A stretch of 64,000 nt of DNA from Peribacillus kribbensis DSM 17871 (GTDB lineage: Bacteria; Bacillota; Bacilli; Bacillales; DSM-1321): assembly GCF_000430765.1 (NCBI RefSeq), contig NZ_KE387240.1, positions 320,196-384,195 of the forward strand. The letters are read 5' to 3'. A program made the position numbers and the translations under genes. Below, piece by piece: positions 35,734-44,365 of the stretch (positions are counted from its first letter, which is position 1; each line of letters opens with the position of its first letter). The notes beneath the pieces are model-generated. The model ran no database searches. It worked only from the letters and a program-made list of their open reading frames with translations, and had not been told where the DNA came from.

Positions 35734-36762
35734 ATGATGGAGATGGAATGGCAGAATGAAGTGAAAGAGGAAACAATGGTTGGGCCATCTTTTAGGGTGG
35801 ATACTAGGAGGTTTTCAGAAAAGGAATACAATAAGTTTGTATGTCTGAATCCCGTACGGGACTGGTCCATGCTGAATTGGAAAGCTGTAGGAAGACCCTA
35901 TCAGGTTACAACCTATGCAAAAGAAAAAAAACACTGGGAAATGGAGAACGGGATGGACCTCCCTGTTCATACGTCATGGGAATTGTTTAATAAATCCTTT
36001 CACGAATGGTTTATCAAGGATGTTCCGCAGGAGCTGTCAGATTCAAAAAAGGCTCTCTTTAAAAGCTTGAGGACGTTTAGACTCCCAGAAGCGAAAGCGC
36101 TTGCCGGCGAGTATTTAAGGCTCCATCTTTGGAATTATGTTCACAGAATACAGGATGGCATTTGGGATCCGCGCGGAAAGCGTGCATTGTTTGAAGGACT
36201 TGATGTTCAAAAGCCAAGAGTACTTTTTCTTGGAGCGGCAGAAGGCTATGAAGCCATGCAGCTGGGAGCATTATATCCTGGCAGTGAGATCTGCCTGGTA
36301 GATTATGATGCATATTGCAGGGATACCCGATTCGGGGAATTCCCGGAATCTTATCCCTTCCTGGGGGGAAGTCCTGCCACAGGAGGGGGGAAAATTTATT
36401 ACAAAAACGATCTTCATATAGAATATGTGGTGGACGATATCCGCAGTCTTCCTTTTGGCCATGAGTTCGATATTGTGCTCAGTGTGGGGCTTCTCGAACA
36501 TTTTCCGGATGAGTTGAAATCTGAAGTTATTGATTGGCACAGGAAATTTCTAAAGCCCGGGGGATATGTTATTATGACCACGCCACGTGCACAATTACGT
36601 TCCAAGCTTTATTATGAAATCATGGCTGATATCATGAATCATACTTACCGGGAGCTTATGACCATTGAACAAATGGGTCTGTATTGCTATGAAAATGGTC
36701 TGGACATCCTTCGTCACGGTTACATCAAAGTCCATAATGGAATTGTTGCAAAAGTCCGGTGA
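35734..36762 (+). CDS. Class I SAM-dependent methyltransferase, substrate unknown
   Basis: 342 residues. A SAM-binding Rossmann domain spans about residues 160-300: motif I VLFLGAAEGYEAMQLG, acidic LVDYD at strand 2, FDIVLSVGLLEHFPDE at strand 4 and LKPGGYVIMTTPR at strand 5. The first 150 residues are not recognised and may bind the substrate. AAAGGAG precedes ATG 35734 (a second ATG follows at once). It lies between the structured RNA and the helicase gene. Confidence 0.82.
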   Translation: MMEMEWQNEVKEETMVGPSFRVDTRRFSEKEYNKFVCLNPVRDWSMLNWKAVGRPYQVTTYAKEKKHWEMENGMDLPVHTSWELFNKSFHEWFIKDVPQELSDSKKALFKSLRTFRLPEAKALAGEYLRLHLWNYVHRIQDGIWDPRGKRALFEGLDVQKPRVLFLGAAEGYEAMQLGALYPGSEICLVDYDAYCRDTRFGEFPESYPFLGGSPATGGGKIYYKNDLHIEYVVDDIRSLPFGHEFDIVLSVGLLEHFPDELKSEVIDWHRKFLKPGGYVIMTTPRAQLRSKLYYEIMADIMNHTYRELMTIEQMGLYCYENGLDILRHGYIKVHNGIVAKVR

Positions 36763-36823
36763 GCCTGCTCCTCAGGTGATCGAGTAATCCACTGGAACAT
36801 CCTTAGATTTTGGCGGTGATTAA

Positions 36824-39127
36824 ATGCTTGATGAAGTCCGTATTTCGGTGAGGCCGCTGGTTGAATATGTATTCAAAACCGGCAGTATAGAGACGGGGTT
36901 TCGTTCATCTGCTTCCATGACAGAAGGAACGAAAGCCCATCAGCAGATTCAGAAAAATTACCAGGAGCAGGATAGGAAAGAGGTATATCTTCATACCGAG
37001 CTCGAATGCGGAGGGATTTCATTTAAGCTGGATGGAAGGTGTGACGGGATCCTGCAGGAGGATGGAACCGTCATTATAGATGAAATAAAGTCCACGAAGC
37101 AGGATATCGGTCTGCTGGAGGAGGATGCCTATGAAGTGCACTGGGCGCAGGCAAAGTGCTATGCGTATATGTATGCAAAAGACCGTGAGCTCCCCGGGAT
37201 AATAGTTCAGTTGACTTATGTCCAGCTTCCTGAAGGAAAGCAGCGGGTATTTAGGAAACGATACAGCAAGGCGGATCTTGAGGGGTTTATTTTTAGTGTT
37301 ATTAAAACCTATCTGCCTTATGCGAGATTGAGACTGGAGCATACGGAAGAAAGGAATGGAAGCATTGGAAGAATGGAATTCCCTTTTGAATCCTATCGAA
37401 AGGGGCAGCGGCATTTTGCCGGGGCTGTCTATAAAACGATAGCAGAAGGGAAAAATTTATATGCGGATGCTCCTACAGGTATAGGAAAGACCATTTCCAC
37501 TGTTTTTCCTGCACTAAAGGCAATGGGAGGAGGACAGGCAAAGCGTTTTTTTTATCTGACTGCTAAAACAATTACCAGACAGGCGGCAGAGGATGCCCTT
37601 GCCATTCTTGAGAAAAAGGGCGGACTGAAACTTTATGCGGTCACAATCACGGCCAAAGAAAAAGTCTGCCTGAATGAGAAACTCTCCTGCAATAAAGAAA
37701 ACTGTGAGTTTGCGAATGGATATTATGACCGGATTAATGGAGCCGTATTAGATATATTGGAAAACGAGACCAGGATGGGCCGTAAAACCATTGAGGAGTA
37801 TGCCCTTAAACATAAAGTATGCCCTTTTGAGTTTTCCCTCGATCTTGCATATGCTTGCGATGCAGTCATCTGCGATTACAATTATATTTTTGATCCAAAG
37901 GTAAACTTAAAGCGGCTGGTGGATGAGCAGAAAAAGGAAACGGTCCTATTGGTGGACGAAGCACATAATCTCGTCGAAAGAGCCAGAAGCATGTTCTCCG
38001 CACAGATCAATAAATCTGATTTTTTATCGATCAAAAGGGAATACAAAGAACGGAATCCTTCTGTCTATAAAAGCGCAAAGGATATCAATGACTTTTTCAT
38101 CCGTATAAAAAAAGAGCTTCCTGAGAGCGGTTTTCAGGTCATGCAGGAAATGAATGATGATTTACTTATCCTGCTGGAGGACTTCCTGGAGAGGGCTGAA
38201 GCAGTTCTGGCCGGCCGGCAAACTGGAGAACCTGATGAAGCATTGCTGCAGACGTATTTTTCTGCTGCGGACTTTATTCGTATAACCAAGCTGTTTAACC
38301 AAGATTTTATTTTTCTTAGCTATAAAGAAAAAAGCGACACATTTGTCAAGCTGCTATGCATGGATCCGTCCGATCTCTTAATGAAAATGGGAAAAAACTT
38401 TAAATCCAAGATCTTCTTTTCAGCAACCTTGCAGCCTATGAAATTTTATACTTCCATGCTAGGCATGAATGAAGAAGACTTTATCCTTTCCATTCCATCT
38501 CCTTTTGCGAAGGAGCAGGCAGCAGTATCCATTTATCCTGTCTCCACCAGGTTTTTGGACAGGGAAAAAAGCATTCAGCCCATAGCTAGCAGCATCACCC
38601 GCTTTATTGGTGCAAAAAAAGGAAATTATTTAATTTTCTTTCCTTCCTATAAATATATGAATGATGTCCTGACTGTTCTAACAGCTGAACATTATGAGGG
38701 GAAGATCCTGGTCCAAAATCCTGATATGTCAGAGGAGGAAAGGGAAGCTTTTCTGGAATCATTTCAAGAGGTTTCTGATGAAAGCCTTGCCGGGTTTGCA
38801 GTATTAGGCGGCATTTTTTCAGAGGGCATCGATTTAAAAGGAGACAGGCTGAACGGGGTGGCGATCGTAGGCGTCGGACTGCCCGGAATAAGTCTGGAGC
38901 GGGATCTGATGAAACACTATTTTTCTGCACAGGGAAGGAACGGCTATGATTATGCCTATGTCTTTCCAGGCATGAATAAAATACTCCAGGCAGGTGGCAG
39001 GCTGATACGCTCAGAGAATGACAGCGGGCGGATCCTATTGATAGATGACAGATATCTGACAAAGAAATACCTGGCAATGCTACCGGAACTGTGGCAGGAC
39101 TTCAGGGTCATTTCGTCCAGCTCCTGA
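36824..39127 (+). CDS. RecB-type nuclease fused to XPD/DinG-family helicase
   Basis: 767 residues. The N-terminus (about 1-180) carries a full PD-(D/E)xK set: H39, D74, E87-I-K89 and QxxxY at Q109-Y113, as in RecB, AddB and Cas4. The helicase follows: Walker A DAPTGIGKT, four Cys likely binding an Fe-S cluster (VCLNEKLSCNKENC and VCPFE), DEAH in LLVDEAHNL, and C-terminal motifs ending in QAGGRLIRSENDSG. XPD/DinG helicases unwind DNA 5' to 3' and resolve odd structures. Sixty-one bases after the methyltransferase; cotranscription is possible. Confidence 0.88.
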   Translation: MLDEVRISVRPLVEYVFKTGSIETGFRSSASMTEGTKAHQQIQKNYQEQDRKEVYLHTELECGGISFKLDGRCDGILQEDGTVIIDEIKSTKQDIGLLEEDAYEVHWAQAKCYAYMYAKDRELPGIIVQLTYVQLPEGKQRVFRKRYSKADLEGFIFSVIKTYLPYARLRLEHTEERNGSIGRMEFPFESYRKGQRHFAGAVYKTIAEGKNLYADAPTGIGKTISTVFPALKAMGGGQAKRFFYLTAKTITRQAAEDALAILEKKGGLKLYAVTITAKEKVCLNEKLSCNKENCEFANGYYDRINGAVLDILENETRMGRKTIEEYALKHKVCPFEFSLDLAYACDAVICDYNYIFDPKVNLKRLVDEQKKETVLLVDEAHNLVERARSMFSAQINKSDFLSIKREYKERNPSVYKSAKDINDFFIRIKKELPESGFQVMQEMNDDLLILLEDFLERAEAVLAGRQTGEPDEALLQTYFSAADFIRITKLFNQDFIFLSYKEKSDTFVKLLCMDPSDLLMKMGKNFKSKIFFSATLQPMKFYTSMLGMNEEDFILSIPSPFAKEQAAVSIYPVSTRFLDREKSIQPIASSITRFIGAKKGNYLIFFPSYKYMNDVLTVLTAEHYEGKILVQNPDMSEEEREAFLESFQEVSDESLAGFAVLGGIFSEGIDLKGDRLNGVAIVGVGLPGISLERDLMKHYFSAQGRNGYDYAYVFPGMNKILQAGGRLIRSENDSGRILLIDDRYLTKKYLAMLPELWQDFRVISSSS

Positions 39128-39201
39128 TATCTGGTACTCATGAAGGATTATCCTCCTATATAGAGGGTACATAAAGAATATCATAAAGGGAGGCGATTCT
39201 T

Positions 39202-39369
39202 ATGGCAGAAAACCAAGAAACAAAATCCAGCCAGATTGCTGGAACCACCTTTAGTCCCGAAAATAAGGATAAGAAGAATGAAACCGATCAGGGACTTGCC
39301 AAAACTCATGAGCAGGTTGTCGATTATTATGAGGACGGAACCATTGAAAATGAGAATGACAGGGATTAA
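39202..39369 (+). CDS. YozQ-like (DUF4025) small protein, 55 residues
   Basis: ATG 39202 follows AAAGGGAGG. The hydrophilic product contains IAGTTFSPENKD and GLAKTHEQVVDYYEDGTIE, fitting the DUF4025/YozQ pattern (GMATTHEQV...Y.EGTI). Small proteins of this type are found in spore formers; function unknown. Confidence 0.65.
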   Translation: MAENQETKSSQIAGTTFSPENKDKKNETDQGLAKTHEQVVDYYEDGTIENENDRD

Positions 39370-39570
39370 AACCTTTCAATAACGAAATTTCTCAGGCTGC
39401 AGGCTGCTCATGATGGAGTTGTCTGCAGTTTTATTATCTCGTTTAAATCATTTGGATGTAAAAAAAAGCTGAATTGATCGTCAAGATTAGAAAAAACTTT
39501 TTATTGATACACGTCACTTTTTCACGGAGAATGATATAGTACAGTACCGTGTAATTGGAGAGAGTAAAAA

Positions 39571-39750
39571 ATGGAAAAATTTCATTGCTGTGCCTCTTGT
39601 ATTCATTTTAGGGCTGTAAAAGCAGAGAAAGGTATGAAGTATTATTGCTCAAGACTTTGCTATGAGACTCATCCCAAGTATCAATTCAATTGCTGGGTCC
39701 CAAAGGAAAAGGTGGCTGCCCTGATGAAGAAAAAAGGCATGAGTGAATAA
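39571..39750 (+). CDS. Cys-rich small protein, 59 residues
   Basis: ATG 39571 follows GGAGAGAG. Six cysteines (CCASC, CSRLC, FNCW) suggest a small zinc-binding domain. The body is basic. Not a named family to my knowledge; probably conserved in bacilli. It may be cotranscribed with the 30-residue peptide gene downstream. Confidence 0.65.
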   Translation: MEKFHCCASCIHFRAVKAEKGMKYYCSRLCYETHPKYQFNCWVPKEKVAALMKKKGMSE

Positions 39751-39844
39751 CAAGTTTGTTTTGTTTTCCAAAAGGGAATTAGCCTTAATAAGCCATCTTG
39801 TTTTTTGTCAAAAGGCTGTTCGTCAAAATGAAGGAGGCATTTCC

Positions 39845-39937
39845 ATGGGAAAATTCATCAAGACAGCAATTAAATGGGCCCCAATTGTTTACCCAATCGT
39901 AAAGAAAGCCCTCAACAGCAGAAAAGCAAAGGCATAA
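39845..39937 (+). CDS. Cationic amphipathic peptide, 30 residues
   Basis: ATG 39845 is preceded by AAGGAGG with seven-base spacing, one of the strongest sites in the window. The product MGKFIKTAIKWAPIVYPIVK continues with ALNSRKAKA: lysines alternate with hydrophobic residues and a central Trp-Ala-Pro. No leader or cysteine. It could be a membrane-associated regulatory peptide, a leaderless bacteriocin or a toxin; no choice can be made from sequence. Confidence 0.6.
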   Translation: MGKFIKTAIKWAPIVYPIVKKALNSRKAKA

Positions 39938-39997
39938 TACGGGAGAATGAAATGTTGGGAATCTTGAGTAAAATCCCTTTAATTCTTCTGTAAAAAA

Positions 39998-40034
39998 GAA
40001 ATTCGGAATAATTTTATTTTCCGAATTTTTTTTG
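39998..40034 (+). terminator. Terminator after the small peptide gene
   Basis: Stem AAATTCGGA/TCCGAATTT with a 12-base loop and a run of T residues. Confidence 0.85.
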
Positions 40035-40109
40035 TCCCATCATTCACCTTAAATTTTTTTCCTATTATAGTTTGTGCTTTAATAAGAGATAAGGAAATTC
40101 TCTAATGGA

Positions 40110-40907
40110 GTGATTACACTGAAAAGGCCTATTCAAAATGCAATGATTGTAGTCTCGTCGCTTCTATTGCTAGTCTGGCTTGGAGGATTCGTCTATGCTG
40201 TGGATGCAAACCTGCGTCCTGCAGGAAAAAGTCAGGAAGATAGACGGCCAAGCATGGCAGATGACTCTCAACGGGAAGGGAAAACACGCGATATTAAAAT
40301 GCTTGCTATAGGAGATTCCCTTACTAGAGGTGTTGGAGATAATTCCGGTAAAGGATATATCGGATACCTATCGGACCAGTTAAAGAAAAAGACCGACAAG
40401 CAGATTGTGATGCAAAATCTCGGAATCAGCGGTCTGCGTTCAGAAGGTCTTTTGGCACAGCTTCAGGGTGCATCCGTGAAAAGGGAGCTAAAAGAAGCAG
40501 ATTATATTTTTATGACAATTGGCGGAAATGATTTGTTTCAGGGCGGCCAGACGCTGGAGAATCTGGATGCCGCTTCTGTCCGTTCCCTCGAACAAAAATA
40601 CCTTAAGAATCTGGACTCGATTTTTTCGTATATAAGGTCAGCAAGCCCGGACTCCATGATCTTTTTTGTCGGTCTCTATAATCCTTTTATTGAAATGGCG
40701 GATGGGGGAGAAACCTCAAGGATTGTCCGGGAATGGAATTTCAAGAGCGCTGAAGCAGCATCCAAACGGAAAAATCTATTATTTGTGCCTACTTTTGATA
40801 TTTTTGAATTTAAAACCAATGAATATCTCTACTCAGACCATTTTCATCCAAATGCGGAAGGATACCGGCTGATTGCCGACCGTGTCGCAAGCTTAGTTTC
40901 CTTGTAA
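40110..40907 (+). CDS. SGNH/GDSL esterase or lipase (YpmR-like)
   Basis: 265 residues with an N-terminal membrane anchor or signal (about residues 9-30). The four SGNH blocks are present: IGDSLTRG (Ser), ISGLRS (Gly), TIGGND (Asn) and SDHFHPN (Asp-His). Similar to B. subtilis YpmR. The start is uncertain: GTG 40110 overlaps the TGGAG site, while CTG 40119 is better spaced. It is 11 bases before an ABC operon and may share its transcript. Confidence 0.86.
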   Translation: MITLKRPIQNAMIVVSSLLLLVWLGGFVYAVDANLRPAGKSQEDRRPSMADDSQREGKTRDIKMLAIGDSLTRGVGDNSGKGYIGYLSDQLKKKTDKQIVMQNLGISGLRSEGLLAQLQGASVKRELKEADYIFMTIGGNDLFQGGQTLENLDAASVRSLEQKYLKNLDSIFSYIRSASPDSMIFFVGLYNPFIEMADGGETSRIVREWNFKSAEAASKRKNLLFVPTFDIFEFKTNEYLYSDHFHPNAEGYRLIADRVASLVSL

Positions 40908-40918
40908 GGAGGTAGTTC

Positions 40919-41821
40919 ATGATCACACTTGCTGTCAAAGACGTAAGAAAAAGAATCGGGAAAAAAGAAATTATTAAGGGAATTAATTTTGAATTGTATG
41001 ATGGGGAAGTCTTTGGTTTTCTCGGTCCCAATGGAGCAGGGAAAACAACGACCATACGAATGCTTACCGGTTTAATTAAACCGACTTCCGGAAGCATTTC
41101 CATTTGCGGCTGGGACTTAAAAAAAGACTTTACTAAAGCGATGATGAATATGGGATGCATCGTGGAAAATCCTGAATTGTATGGATTCCTCACAGGATAT
41201 GAGAATCTGGTTCATTTCGCGAGAATGATACCTGGATTTGAAAATAATCGGATGAATGAAGTCATTTCACTCGTAGGGCTGAATCAACGGATCCATGATA
41301 AGGTCAAGACCTATTCACTCGGAATGAGGCAGCGGCTGGGGATCGCCCAGGCCCTGCTTGGAAACCCGAAGGTGTTGATCCTGGATGAGCCGACAAATGG
41401 ACTCGATCCGGCCGGTATTCGTGAGATGAGACAGTTCATTAGAGAATTGGCCGAAAGGGAAGGGCTGAGTGTGCTTGTTTCAAGCCATCTCTTGAGCGAA
41501 ATCCAGCTTTTGTGTGACCGTGTGGCCATTATCTCGAAGGGAACGGTCATTAAGACCGACAGGGTGGAGGCCCTTCTTTCCTCCCAGGAAAAAATGATAT
41601 GGAATCTCAATCCGATCGATAAGGGGGAGGAGATTCTTTCCAAATATACAGAAGTTACCCGGGGAGAAGGAACGCTCATCACGGAATTTGATGAAGACCA
41701 AGCGGCTGAATGGTGCAGGGAGCTTGTTTCCCTTGGAGTTCGGGTTACTGGAATGAACAGGAAGCTGCCTGCGCTGGAGGATTTATTCCTGGAACTGACA
41801 GGCGGTGATTCTATTGATTAA
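40919..41821 (+). CDS. ABC transporter ATPase (BcrA/YhaQ-type)
   Basis: 300 residues. Walker A GPNGAGKTT, signature YSLGMRQRL, Walker B VLILDEPTNGLDP and the SSHLL H-loop. The C-terminal 80 residues form the usual accessory domain of exporters working with ABC-2 permeases. AAGGAGG precedes ATG 40919. The stop overlaps the permease start region, so the two form one transporter. Substrate unknown (peptide antibiotic, lipid or similar). Confidence 0.9.
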   Translation: MITLAVKDVRKRIGKKEIIKGINFELYDGEVFGFLGPNGAGKTTTIRMLTGLIKPTSGSISICGWDLKKDFTKAMMNMGCIVENPELYGFLTGYENLVHFARMIPGFENNRMNEVISLVGLNQRIHDKVKTYSLGMRQRLGIAQALLGNPKVLILDEPTNGLDPAGIREMRQFIRELAEREGLSVLVSSHLLSEIQLLCDRVAIISKGTVIKTDRVEALLSSQEKMIWNLNPIDKGEEILSKYTEVTRGEGTLITEFDEDQAAEWCRELVSLGVRVTGMNRKLPALEDLFLELTGGDSID

Positions 41822-42794
41822 CCTCGTACAAAATGAAATGCTGAAGCTTCTTGCGAGAAAACGCCTGGTTATAGTGGGAATCATCCTCTCTGTATTGGTG
41901 ATTTTATTTACTTACGCTCAATTTCAGACAGTCCAGACTCAATTGAAAAAGCTCGGGACAACAGATTGGAGGACAGCCCTTCAGCAGCAGATCGTGGATG
42001 CCCAGAACCGGATGACGAACAGCAGGATCCCGGATGATTTTAAGGAAGAGCTGGAAGTGCGTGTAAAACAGCAGCAATATTATTTGGATAATGATATTAA
42101 TCCTGCTGTTCCCGGTGCCCCGAGTTTCACGAGGCAGTTTCTTGAAAACTCTATTGATCTGCTTCTTCCTCTGCTTATCATGGTCATTGCAAGTGATTTG
42201 GTTTCCTCCGAATTCAGCATAGGTTCTATCAAGCTCTTGCTTGCAAGGCCAGTTAAGCGCTGGAAGATCCTTCTCAGCAAATACATCACCCTGCTGCTGG
42301 CCATCTCAGTCATCCTTGCGCTGCTTGGAGTGGTTTCATATCTGATATCCGGGATTGTATTTGGCTATAAGGGATGGACAGCACCTGTCTTTGCTGGATT
42401 TAAAATCACCGATACGGGCTTTGATACAAGCGCCGCTAATGTGATTCCCCAGTGGAGATTTTTATTGATGGACTTTGGGGTGGTTTGGTTTGCTGCAGTG
42501 GTAGTAGGGACACTTTCGTTTATGGTTTCTGTCCTTGTAAGAAGTACCGCTGCCGGTATGGGAATCATCCTTGCCCTCTTGATTGCTGGGGCTATTCTCA
42601 GCAATATGGTTTCCTCCTGGACGTCGGCTAAATATCTGTTCATGCTGAATCTCCGGCTGACAGATTACCTGAATGGAAGCCCGCCTCCTATCTCTGGAAT
42701 GACCCTGACGTTTTCATTAATGGTCCTGGCGGTGTGGTGGCTGCTGGCCATGATTGTTTCCTTTACTGTATTTACGAAAAAAGATATTTATTAA
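41814..42794 (+). CDS. ABC-2 type permease
   Basis: About 326 residues. TTG 41814 is preferred, nine bases after AGGCGG; an in-frame GTG at 41805 touches the site. Six membrane segments with a large extracytoplasmic loop after the first, containing the QQQIVDAQNRM helix. Partner of the ATPase encoded immediately upstream (eight-base overlap). Confidence 0.88.
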   Translation: MINLVQNEMLKLLARKRLVIVGIILSVLVILFTYAQFQTVQTQLKKLGTTDWRTALQQQIVDAQNRMTNSRIPDDFKEELEVRVKQQQYYLDNDINPAVPGAPSFTRQFLENSIDLLLPLLIMVIASDLVSSEFSIGSIKLLLARPVKRWKILLSKYITLLLAISVILALLGVVSYLISGIVFGYKGWTAPVFAGFKITDTGFDTSAANVIPQWRFLLMDFGVVWFAAVVVGTLSFMVSVLVRSTAAGMGIILALLIAGAILSNMVSSWTSAKYLFMLNLRLTDYLNGSPPPISGMTLTFSLMVLAVWWLLAMIVSFTVFTKKDIY

Positions 42795-42905
42795 TGGAAG
42801 GGACCCGGGACATATATTGGAATGGCAGTTAAGATGAAAAATGAAACCTTTTATAAGGCTGGTACGTAAAGTAGAAAATATGAATTTATAAAGGGAGCTG
42901 GAAAT

Positions 42906-44312
42906 ATGGCTGTTTCTTTAAGCAAAGGCCAAAAGGTCGATTTAACAAAAGGCCATCCCGGATTGAACAATCTGCTGGTGGGTCTTGGATGGGATCCTTC
43001 GGTGGCAGGTATGGATCTGGATGCCTCTGTTTTTCTGCTTGGTGAAAATGGAAAGGTAACGGGAGAACAGGATTTTATCTTCTATAATAACCCGCAGGGA
43101 GGCCAGGGCTCTGTTATATACAGCGGAGATAACAGGAGCGGCCAGGGAGTACAGGATGATGAACAGATCAGGATCGATCTTGGCAGGGTTCCTCAGCATG
43201 TACATAGAATCGCCTTTTCGATTACCATACATGATGGTGAGGTTAAAAGGCAGAATTTTGGACAAGTCCAAAATGCATATGTACGTGTTCTTGATGAAAA
43301 TGGCGGGCAGGTCCAGGTGCATTATGACCTTGGCAGAGATTTCTCAGTGGAAACCGCTATTGTAGTTGCGGAATTATACCGCCATAAAGGAGAATGGAAG
43401 TTTTCTGCAACCGGCAGCGGATTCAGCGGCGGACTGGCAGCCCTGTGCCATAACTTTGGAATCGAAGTAGAAAGCCCTCCTGTTTCGGCTGGCGCAAACC
43501 AAATGAACAGCATGCAGAATAATGGAGGCTACGGGCAGCCTGTACAGCAGAATTACTCCCAGCATCCGCAAAGCTACGGGCAGCCTGCACAGCAAAGCTA
43601 CTCACAGCCCAGCTATTCCCCTTCTTATCCGGCAGCACAGCCCATGGGCAGCCCTGTACCTGGCGGAGCAGGACAGCATAGCTCAGGCTTTACCTGCCCC
43701 CGCTGCGCTTCGCAGAATATCATGACGGGTAAAAAGGGATTTGGGCTCGGAAAGGCTGCAATCGGTGGACTGGTATTAGGGCCAATTGGTCTCCTGGGTG
43801 GTTTTATTGGCGGAAACAAGCTTAAGCTGACATGTGTGAGCTGCAGCTTTTCATGGGAACCGGGACAATCTGAAATTTCCCGTGTTACAGACACACTGAA
43901 GAACCAAGCCAAAAATCTGATTCAGAAATACAAAACATCTGATTCGCTGGACGCCATCACAGCAGGCCTTGCACTGACCGCAATGGCGGACGGAGTATTG
44001 GATCCTGCTGAAAGACAGAAGGTCCAGGAATTTATTACTCAAAACCCTGAGTTGAATTCTTTTGGACCTGGACAGGCTCTATCTAAGTTCGAAGCGGCGG
44101 TGGCCACTATCACGCGTGATCCGTATCGGGGGAAGGAAGCAGCGCTTGGAAAGCTTCATAAGCTGAGAAGCAAGCCGGATCTGGCTCGATTGGTCGTGAG
44201 GTATTGTGTTGCGGTAGGTTATGCAGACGGCCACTTTTCTTACGAAGAACAGCAGATGGTATCGGATATCTGCAGGGTGCTGAACCTGAATCCTTCTGAG
44301 TTTTTATATTAG
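42906..44312 (+). CDS. TerD / zinc-ribbon / TerB-like fusion protein
   Basis: 468 residues. A TerD domain (about 1-190) has the calcium-binding pattern MDLDASVFLL and the D-x-R-x-G loops. Next comes a Gln/Ser/Tyr/Pro-rich low-complexity linker (about 200-255) with QPxQQxYSQ repeats. A zinc ribbon (CPRC...CVSC) is split by a glycine-rich hydrophobic hairpin (about 280-310). The C-terminus (about 340-468) is TerB-like, with ALTAMADG and AVGYADGHFS. TerD and TerB are usually separate genes of tellurite or stress operons; here they are joined and stand alone. AAAGGGAG precedes the ATG. Confidence 0.86.
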   Translation: MAVSLSKGQKVDLTKGHPGLNNLLVGLGWDPSVAGMDLDASVFLLGENGKVTGEQDFIFYNNPQGGQGSVIYSGDNRSGQGVQDDEQIRIDLGRVPQHVHRIAFSITIHDGEVKRQNFGQVQNAYVRVLDENGGQVQVHYDLGRDFSVETAIVVAELYRHKGEWKFSATGSGFSGGLAALCHNFGIEVESPPVSAGANQMNSMQNNGGYGQPVQQNYSQHPQSYGQPAQQSYSQPSYSPSYPAAQPMGSPVPGGAGQHSSGFTCPRCASQNIMTGKKGFGLGKAAIGGLVLGPIGLLGGFIGGNKLKLTCVSCSFSWEPGQSEISRVTDTLKNQAKNLIQKYKTSDSLDAITAGLALTAMADGVLDPAERQKVQEFITQNPELNSFGPGQALSKFEAAVATITRDPYRGKEAALGKLHKLRSKPDLARLVVRYCVAVGYADGHFSYEEQQMVSDICRVLNLNPSEFLY

Positions 44313-44317
44313 ATTAA

Positions 44318-44363
44318 AAAAAGAAAACCACCTGCCTGGTGTGTGAGGCGTGTGGTTTCTTTA
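44318..44363. terminator. Terminator between TerD-fusion and peptidase genes
   Basis: AAGAAAACCAC pairs imperfectly with GTGGTTTCTT around an inner loop, with A and T runs on both sides of convergent genes. Confidence 0.75.
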
Positions 44364-44365
44364 TC

